A DNA stretch of 10,965 nt from Leucobacter sp. (GTDB lineage: Bacteria > Actinomycetota > Actinomycetes > Actinomycetales > Microbacteriaceae): contig JAPSIU010000067.1 of assembly GCA_031178565.1 (NCBI GenBank), forward strand, positions 1 to 10,965, written 5' to 3'. Position 1 is the stretch's first letter, and each line of letters starts with the position of its first letter. A model generated the notes under the pieces. It saw only the letters and a list, made by a program, of their open reading frames with translations. It did not search any database and was not told where the DNA came from. Of the stretch, positions 7,553 through 10,965 are shown piece by piece. The translations under genes were made by a program, and so were the position numbers.

Positions 7553-8044
7553 ATGTATACGAATAGTTCCTTGACTGAACAGCAGCGCGAGCACGCGATA
7601 GCGTTGTTTGAGAAGGGCATGGGCGACAACACGGTCTCGACCCAGCTGTTGGTCTCGCGATGGCCGGTACGACGGCTCTATCAACGATGGAAGATTCAGG
7701 GGCGAGGAGCATTGGTGACCAAGCCAACAAAGCAGTCCTATCCTTTTGAAGTCAAGCTCGATCTCGTGCGACGGTTTATTGCAGGCGAGTCTCTGGTTGA
7801 GCTGGCCAAGGAAGTCGAACTGTCATCGCCAACCCTGTTGCGATCATGGGTTCGGAAGTATCGAGCCGAGGGCGAGGACGGGCTGCGGTCGAAGCCGAAG
7901 GGCCGCCCCGCGAAGAAACCAGGAGAACCAGCAGAGCTGACCGAGGTTGAGCAGCTTCGTCGTGAGGTCGAGTACCTCCGGGCAGAGAACGCCTACCTGG
8001 GAAAATTGCGCGCCTTGAGGGAGCAGGAACGTCGGTCCGAGTAA
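7553..8044 (+). CDS. IS3-family transposase OrfA (helix-turn-helix protein)
   Basis: OrfA of IS3-family elements binds the terminal repeats and regulates transposition; fused to OrfB by frameshifting it forms the active transposase. The 163-residue product has two helix-turn-helix units: one in residues about 6-52 (LTEQQREHAIALFEKGMGDN to the VRRLYQRWK segment) and one in about 62-110 (YPFEVKLDLVRRFIAGESLV to LLRSWVRKYRAEG). A basic Pro/Lys linker (KPKGRPAKKPG) follows, then a leucine-zipper-like coiled coil, VEQLRREVEYLRAENAYLGK, which in relatives mediates dimerisation. ATG at 7553 follows a strong hairpin that overlaps its ribosome binding site, suggesting low expression. A slippery heptamer lies at 7999-8005, 13 codons before the TAA. 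Confidence 0.92.
   Translation: MYTNSSLTEQQREHAIALFEKGMGDNTVSTQLLVSRWPVRRLYQRWKIQGRGALVTKPTKQSYPFEVKLDLVRRFIAGESLVELAKEVELSSPTLLRSWVRKYRAEGEDGLRSKPKGRPAKKPGEPAELTEVEQLRREVEYLRAENAYLGKLRALREQERRSE
7999..8005 (+). promoter_or_regulatory. Programmed -1 frameshift site G GGA AAA
   Basis: In the orfA frame the codons read CTG GGA AAA, giving the X XXY YYZ heptamer G GGA AAA. A -1 slip moves the ribosome into the orfB frame, which stays open from here through the GTG at 8053. The fused product would be 151 residues of OrfA plus 291 from the second frame, 442 in total, with junction ...AENAYLGK-IARLEGAG.... This is the usual way IS3-family elements make OrfAB transposase. Confidence 0.82.
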
Positions 8045-8052
8045 AGGCCGTC

Positions 8053-8880
8053 GTGACTCTCAAGGCAGAACACTCTCTCGCCAACCTGTTGCAAGCGGCA
8101 GGTCTGGCCCGGTCAACATTCTTCTACCACCAGGCCAAGCTTGCCGCGCCGGACCCGCACGCAGACCTGAAAACTGAAATCCGACGCATGTTTGATCGGT
8201 TCAGTGGACGCTACGGGCATCGCCGGATCCGTGACGAGCTCCGCAAGTCCGGGTGGCGAGTGTCAAAGAAGACCGTGTTGAAACTCATGCGCATACTCGG
8301 GCTGCGATGCCAGATTCGTCGCCGGAAACGATACGACTCGTTCAAAGGTGAGGTGGGCAAGATCGCGCCGAACCTGCTGCAGCGTGACTTCACGACAACA
8401 GGGCCGAACCAGAAATGGGTGACCGATGTGACCGAGTTCCGTGTCGGTGAGCAACGGGTCTACCTCTCGACGGTGATGGATCTGTATAACCGTGAGATCA
8501 TCGGCCATACTGCTGGGCTGTCACCAAACCTGTCGCTGACGAACACGTCACTAGTGCAAGCTCTCACTCGACTCGAACCGGGGCAGCGGCCGATCGTTCA
8601 CTCGGACCAGGGGTTCCAGTATCAGCATGTGTCCTGGCGCACACTCATCAAGGGGCGCGGGAACCAGTCGATGTCTCGTAAGGGGAACTGTTTGGATAAC
8701 ATGGAAAGCTTCTTCGGACACCTCAAAGACGAACTGTACTGCAACACCACATTCCTCTCGGCAGACGCGTTGATCGCTGCGATCGATGCGTATATCGGCT
8801 GGTTCAACACCGAGCGTGTTCATTCAACGCTGAAGGGCCTGAGCCCGGTTCAATACCGGGCGCAGGCCCTTGCTGCGTAA
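8053..8880 (+). CDS. IS3-family transposase OrfB (DDE integrase domain)
   Basis: OrfB carries the catalytic domain that cuts and joins the IS ends. The 275-residue frame begins at GTG 8053, 8 nt after the orfA stop, but is most likely expressed as the C-terminal part of OrfAB. The N-terminal HTH_21-like region includes RSTFFYHQAKL and FSGRYGHRRIRDELRKSGW. The RNase H-like core follows, with Asp in WVTDVTEF (residue 125), Asp in IVHSDQGFQYQ (185) and Glu in LDNMESFFGHLKDEL (218). The Lys seven residues after that Glu (225) supports its assignment. The C-terminus has the family block YIGWFNTERVHSTLKGLSPV. The second Asp and the Glu are separated by 32 residues rather than the usual 35, because short segments are missing before QSMSRKGNC and after LDN. 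Confidence 0.93.
   Translation: MTLKAEHSLANLLQAAGLARSTFFYHQAKLAAPDPHADLKTEIRRMFDRFSGRYGHRRIRDELRKSGWRVSKKTVLKLMRILGLRCQIRRRKRYDSFKGEVGKIAPNLLQRDFTTTGPNQKWVTDVTEFRVGEQRVYLSTVMDLYNREIIGHTAGLSPNLSLTNTSLVQALTRLEPGQRPIVHSDQGFQYQHVSWRTLIKGRGNQSMSRKGNCLDNMESFFGHLKDELYCNTTFLSADALIAAIDAYIGWFNTERVHSTLKGLSPVQYRAQALAA
8833..8871 (+). repeat. Long inverted repeat in the 3' end of orfB
   Basis: Arms 8833-8849 (AAGGGCCTGAGCCCGGT) and 8855-8871 (ACCGGGCGCAGGCCCTT) pair at 16 of 17 positions around a 5-nt loop, TCAAT. It is inside the coding sequence for KGLSPVQYRAQAL and is not followed by a T-run on either strand. It could slow transcription in either direction or merely reflect codon constraints. Confidence 0.55.
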
Positions 8881-8903
8881 CCCTCTAGACTTCTACCCGG
8901 CCA

Positions 8904-8927
8904 GTCCAACTAATGGGGACCAGTTCA
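8904..8927 (-). repeat. IS right terminal inverted repeat (IRR)
   Basis: GTCCAACTAATGGGGACC followed by AGTTCA; its reverse complement begins TGAACTGGTCCCC and matches IRL at 19 of 24 positions. The right end closes with CA-3', directly followed by the TAT duplication. Confidence 0.88.
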
Positions 8928-8946
8928 TATGACCGGGGCTTCTGTG
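8928..8946 (-). terminator. Right half of split bidirectional terminator (rbpA side), with right TAT duplication
   Basis: After TAT (8928-8930), GACCGGGGCTTCTGTG (8931-8946) is the exact complement of 7473-7488. It lies 20 nt beyond the rbpA stop on the minus strand. Before insertion it would have ended both the pgi transcript (tail CTTCTGTGT on the plus strand) and the rbpA transcript. It is now separated from its partner by the IS. Confidence 0.8.
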
Positions 8947-8966
8947 TACTCGGGGCGCGGGAGGCG

Positions 8967-9332
8967 CTATGCCGACTTCGCGGTGCCGCGACGAGTGCGG
9001 AGCTTCTGCAGCGCCTGCTCGAGGAGCTCTTCCGCCTCCTCGGGAGTTCGGCGCTCCTTGACGTACGCGAGGTGCGTCTTATAGGGCTCGTTCTTCGGGA
9101 GCATGGGCGGGTTCGCCCGGTCCCGTCCCGCGGGAAGCCCCGACGCGGGTGAGTCGATCTGCTCGGGGATCTCCTCGTCGGCGACATCGGCCGCGAAATA
9201 GCGGACGGTCTCGTTGCCGAGGGCGTCCCAGTACGAGATCTGAATGCGTTCGGCGCGTGCACCGTGATCCTTCTCCCCCATGGGACCGGATCCGACGCGC
9301 GCGCCACGAATGGCGTTACTACTGCCAGCCAC
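8967..9332 (-). CDS. rbpA: RNA polymerase-binding protein RbpA
   Basis: RbpA is an actinobacteria-specific transcription factor that binds the primary sigma factor and the RNA polymerase beta-prime region and stabilises the open promoter complex. The 121-residue product has the N-terminal tail AIRGARVGSGPMGEKDHGAR, a beta-rich core (about 28-75: IQISYWDALGNETVRYFAAD to SPASGLPAGRD), a basic linker, and the C-terminal sigma-interaction domain YKTHLAYVKERRTPEEAEEL ending in a basic tail. It has no cysteine, so the zinc site reported for the Streptomyces protein is absent, as also in mycobacterial-type proteins. The start is GTG at 9332-9330 with AGAAAGG 6 nt upstream. It faces pgi and the IS convergently; secG lies 62 nt upstream in the same direction. 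Confidence 0.9.
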   Translation of the reverse strand: MAGSSNAIRGARVGSGPMGEKDHGARAERIQISYWDALGNETVRYFAADVADEEIPEQIDSPASGLPAGRDRANPPMLPKNEPYKTHLAYVKERRTPEEAEELLEQALQKLRTRRGTAKSA

Positions 9333-9354
9333 GGATAACCTTTCTTGCTTCTTC

Positions 9355-9379
9355 GAAGCGGTGGGACGATGAAGCGGTG
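9355..9379 (-). repeat. Two 9-bp direct repeats upstream of rbpA
   Basis: GAAGCGGTG occurs at 9355-9363 and again at 9371-9379 (plus-strand reading), a 16-bp period, within the 62-nt secG-rbpA gap and 22-46 nt before the rbpA start. The first copy also joins a small inverted repeat, GCTTC-TTC-GAAGC. They could be regulator sites; no known operator is recognised. Confidence 0.3.
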
Positions 9380-9394
9380 CAGCCGACGGATCCC

Positions 9395-9643
9395 TTAGAC
9401 GACGGAGAAGCGGCCGATCAGGCCGAGCCCGATGATCGAGGCGATCCAGATCAGCGACACCACCACGGTGATGCGGTTCAGGTTGCGCTCGGCGACACCC
9501 GACGAACCCAGGCTCGACGTGACACCGCCGCCGAACATGTCCGAGAGGCCTCCGCCGCGTCCCTTGTGCAGCAGGATGAACAGGGTGAGCAGCAGACTCG
9601 TGATCACGAGAACGACGATCAGGGCGATCTGGAGGATGAGCAC
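9395..9643 (-). CDS. secG: Preprotein translocase subunit SecG
   Basis: SecG is the small non-essential subunit of the SecYEG membrane channel and assists SecA-driven protein export. The 82-residue protein has two membrane helices, residues about 2-25 (LILQIALIVVLVITSLLLTL) and about 57-79 (RITVVVSLIWIASIIGLGLI). They are joined by a cytoplasmic loop with the SecG hallmark HKGRGGGLSDMFGGG and SSLGSSGVAERNLNR. The start is GTG at 9643-9641, preceded by AGAAAGGTGA. Position between tpiA and rbpA matches the conserved actinobacterial pgk-tpiA-secG order. A -10-like element upstream suggests it can also be transcribed separately from tpiA. Confidence 0.94.
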   Translation of the reverse strand: MLILQIALIVVLVITSLLLTLFILLHKGRGGGLSDMFGGGVTSSLGSSGVAERNLNRITVVVSLIWIASIIGLGLIGRFSVV

Positions 9644-9685
9644 GCGGTCACCTTTCTGGGGTCGAGGCGCGATGCGCCAACGTCA

Positions 9686-9691
9686 AGTATA
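9686..9691 (-). promoter_or_regulatory. Candidate secG -10 element (TATACT)
   Basis: On the minus strand TATACT lies 42 nt before the secG GTG, in the 97-nt gap after tpiA. That would give a leader of about 35 nt, long enough for the AGAAAGG ribosome binding site. No strong -35 is visible; the nearest candidate is TGAACC, with a 19-nt spacer. Confidence 0.35.
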
Positions 9692-9740
9692 GCGGTCAGC
9701 GCTCCGTGGCGGTTCAGGGGTGCAGGACCGGGGGCGATGA

Positions 9741-10577
9741 TCAGCCCGCGGTGACGTGCTTCCTGAACTGCACGATGCGGGTGAACTCGTCGACCTTCAG
9801 ACTGGCCCCGCCCACGAGCGCGCCGTCGACGTTCGGCTGACGCAGGAAACCCGCGACGTTCTGGCTCGAGACCGAACCGCCGTAGAGGATCCGCGTCGCC
9901 GCAGCCCGATCGTCGCCGCGGAGGTCCCGAAGCGACTCGCGGAGCGCCCGCGCCACCTCCTCGGCTTGATCGGCGGTCGCCGCCTGGCCGCTGCCGATCG
10001 CCCACACCGGTTCGTAGGCGACCACGAACTCGGCGTCCGACGGGAGCGTTGCAAGGGCCGATTCCAGCTGGGCGAGCGGGATCGCCGCTGCACCGTGCTG
10101 CTCGAGGTCATCGGCGGTCTCACCCACGCAGATCACGGGCACGAGGCCGGCCGCGTGCGCAGCACGCGCCTTCTCCCCCACGAGCTCCGGGCTCTCGCCG
10201 TGCCCGCCGCGGCGCTCGGAGTGCCCGACGAGTACGTAGCGCACGTCGAGCTTGGCCAGCATCCGAGCCGAGACGTCTCCGGTGTACGCCCCCGACTCGT
10301 GCGGCGAGACGTCCTGCGCACCGAGCGACAGGGAGAGCTTGTCGGCCGCGAGAAGGGTCTGCACCGAGCGGAGGTCGGTGAACGGCGGGAACACCGCGAC
10401 CTCGACCTCGCCGTAGTTGTGCCCGACGTCTTTCAACCCCCACGAGAGCTTCTGCACGAAGGCGATCGCCTGCAGATGATCGAGGTTCATCTTCCAGTTG
10501 CCGGCGATGAGCGGCGCGCGCTCCACCTGCGGAAGGGGTTCGCGGACCTCCGGGATCTGCTGCGGTCGCTCGTTCAC
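9741..10577 (-). CDS. tpiA: Triose-phosphate isomerase with N-terminal extension
   Basis: TpiA interconverts dihydroxyacetone phosphate and glyceraldehyde 3-phosphate in glycolysis. The 278-residue product is a complete TIM barrel: the substrate-binding Asn/Lys motif APLIAGNWKMN (residues about 21-31), FPPFTDLRSVQTLL, the electrophilic His in VLVGHSERRGGHGE, the catalytic Glu and flexible loop in VVAYEPVWAIGSGQAAT, and the phosphate-binding YGGSV and GALVGGASL. The family usually begins only a few residues before the AGNWKMN block; here about 15 extra residues rich in Glu, Pro and Gln precede it. The GTG start (10577-10575) overlaps the pgk stop as GTGA and has GGAGGT 6 nt upstream, so the extension appears genuine and translation is coupled to pgk. 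Confidence 0.95.
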   Translation of the reverse strand: MNERPQQIPEVREPLPQVERAPLIAGNWKMNLDHLQAIAFVQKLSWGLKDVGHNYGEVEVAVFPPFTDLRSVQTLLAADKLSLSLGAQDVSPHESGAYTGDVSARMLAKLDVRYVLVGHSERRGGHGESPELVGEKARAAHAAGLVPVICVGETADDLEQHGAAAIPLAQLESALATLPSDAEFVVAYEPVWAIGSGQAATADQAEEVARALRESLRDLRGDDRAAATRILYGGSVSSQNVAGFLRQPNVDGALVGGASLKVDEFTRIVQFRKHVTAG

Positions 10578-10965
10578 GCCAGTACCTCCAGACCGGGCAG
10601 CTGCTTGCCCTCGAGGAATTCGAGGCTGGCTCCGCCGCCCGTCGAGATGTGTCCGAACTCGTCGTCGGAGAAGCCGAGGGCGCGCACCGCCGCCGCGGAG
10701 TCGCCGCCGCCGACGACCGTGAAACCGCGCGTCTCGGTGAGCGCCTTCGCCACGACACGGGTGCCGTTCGCGAAGGCCTCCATCTCGAACACGCCCATGG
10801 GCCCGTTCCAGAAGACCGTGGCGGACTCGGCGATGGCCGAGGCGAACTCGGCCGCCGAGTCGGGTCCGATGTCGAGCCCGATGCCCGATGCCCCGAACGC
10901 GCTCGACTCGATGGCGTCGGCGGCGACGACCTCGTGGGCCGCCTCCGCCGTGAACGCCTCCGCCA
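10574..10965 (-). CDS. pgk: Phosphoglycerate kinase (C-terminal part, cut by window edge)
   Basis: Pgk transfers the acyl phosphate of 1,3-bisphosphoglycerate to ADP. The visible C-terminal 129 residues or so carry the nucleotide-binding domain. Reading in from the edge, they run AEAFTAEAAHEVVAADAIES, then GIGLDIGPDSAAEFASAIAE, TVFWNGPMGVFEMEAFANGT, FTVVGGGDSAAAVRALGFSD and the terminal GHISTGGGASLEFLEGKQLP. The frame stays open to the right border, so the N-terminal domain and start lie outside; the internal ATG at 10798-10796 is the Met of NGPMGVF, not the start. The stop codon TGA (10576-10574) overlaps the tpiA start by 4 nt, a tight co-translated pair. gap is expected further upstream. 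Confidence 0.96.
   Translation of the reverse strand, partial: AEAFTAEAAHEVVAADAIESSAFGASGIGLDIGPDSAAEFASAIAESATVFWNGPMGVFEMEAFANGTRVVAKALTETRGFTVVGGGDSAAAVRALGFSDDEFGHISTGGGASLEFLEGKQLPGLEVLA

Larger units (their letters stand above)
7493..8927 (+). mobile_element. Complete IS3-family (IS150-like) insertion sequence, 1435 bp
   Basis: The element has imperfect 24-bp terminal inverted repeats, both ending in the TG...CA typical of IS3, a 3-bp TAT duplication, and two intact overlapping reading frames with a -1 frameshift signal. It points the same way as tkt-tal-pgi. Its base composition is visibly lower in GC than the flanking housekeeping genes, and it uses A/T-ending codons they avoid, as expected of a transferred element. 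Intact ends, target duplication and reading frames suggest recent arrival. The IS150-like subgroup is inferred from the 163-residue OrfA with its YLGKLRAL segment and from OrfB motifs. The exact IS name would need a search. Confidence 0.93.

Noticed and set aside
8845..8860. A tRNA T-arm look-alike, CCCGG-TTCAATA-CCGGG, near the end of orfB, possibly a tRNA fragment or attachment site
   Set aside because: No acceptor, D or anticodon arm surrounds it, and it lies in conserved transposase coding sequence (LSPVQYRA). The similarity is chance within a larger hairpin.
8886..8891. TAGACT near the IS right end as an outward promoter
   Set aside because: No -35-like hexamer occurs at 16-19 nt upstream, and the direction would be antisense to rbpA.
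7493..8927. The IS as the cause of a deletion of zwf-opcA-pgl
   Set aside because: The 3-bp target duplication and perfectly complementary terminator halves on both sides show a simple insertion without loss of flanking DNA.
1..10965. CRISPR arrays, rRNA, tRNA, phage or defence gene clusters
   Set aside because: No regularly spaced repeats, RNA gene signatures or defence-type proteins were seen. Apart from the IS, the window is conserved core metabolism.

Overview
The window is ordinary, high-GC actinobacterial chromosome carrying core energy-metabolism genes, interrupted by one intact insertion sequence. RbpA (an actinobacteria-specific RNA polymerase-binding protein), the gene order sufB / ctaA / ctaB / tkt-tal-pgi / rbpA / secG / tpiA / pgk, the strong GC third-position bias and the frequent GTG and TTG starts all fit an actinobacterium. 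The protein sequences look most like Microbacteriaceae (for example Leucobacter or a relative); the genus is an inference.

Layout. Positions 1-422 (minus) hold the N-terminal 140 codons of sufB (Fe-S cluster assembly). Divergent from it is ctaA (heme A synthase, plus), which converges on ctaB (heme O synthase, minus). Together these two make the heme A of an aa3-type cytochrome oxidase. ctaB is divergent from tkt-tal-pgi (plus), a tight operon for the non-oxidative pentose phosphate pathway and glucose-6-phosphate isomerase. Then comes a complete 1435-bp IS3-family (IS150-like) element at 7493-8927. On the minus strand beyond it lie rbpA, secG, tpiA and the C-terminal part of pgk. tpiA and pgk overlap by 4 nt, and pgk runs off the right edge.

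The most informative structure is the insertion site. The IS lies exactly in the 4-nt loop of a 16-bp perfect hairpin that must have been the shared bidirectional terminator between the convergent pgi and rbpA transcription units. It is flanked by a 3-bp duplication (TAT). Removing the IS and one TAT restores the uninterrupted terminator. The insertion therefore deleted nothing, although it split the terminator. It follows that zwf, opcA and pgl, which usually follow tkt-tal(-pgi) in actinobacteria, were already missing from this locus before the element arrived.

The IS carries several regulatory structures of its own. A 17-bp perfect hairpin ends 2 nt before the orfA start and would mask its ribosome binding site in read-through transcripts. 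A canonical G GGA AAA slippery heptamer allows a -1 frameshift to an OrfAB transposase. A second long hairpin lies in the 3' end of orfB. I see no CRISPR array, tRNA, rRNA, riboswitch or wholly new multi-gene system here. The noteworthy biology is the IS/terminator interaction and the shortened pentose phosphate cluster.
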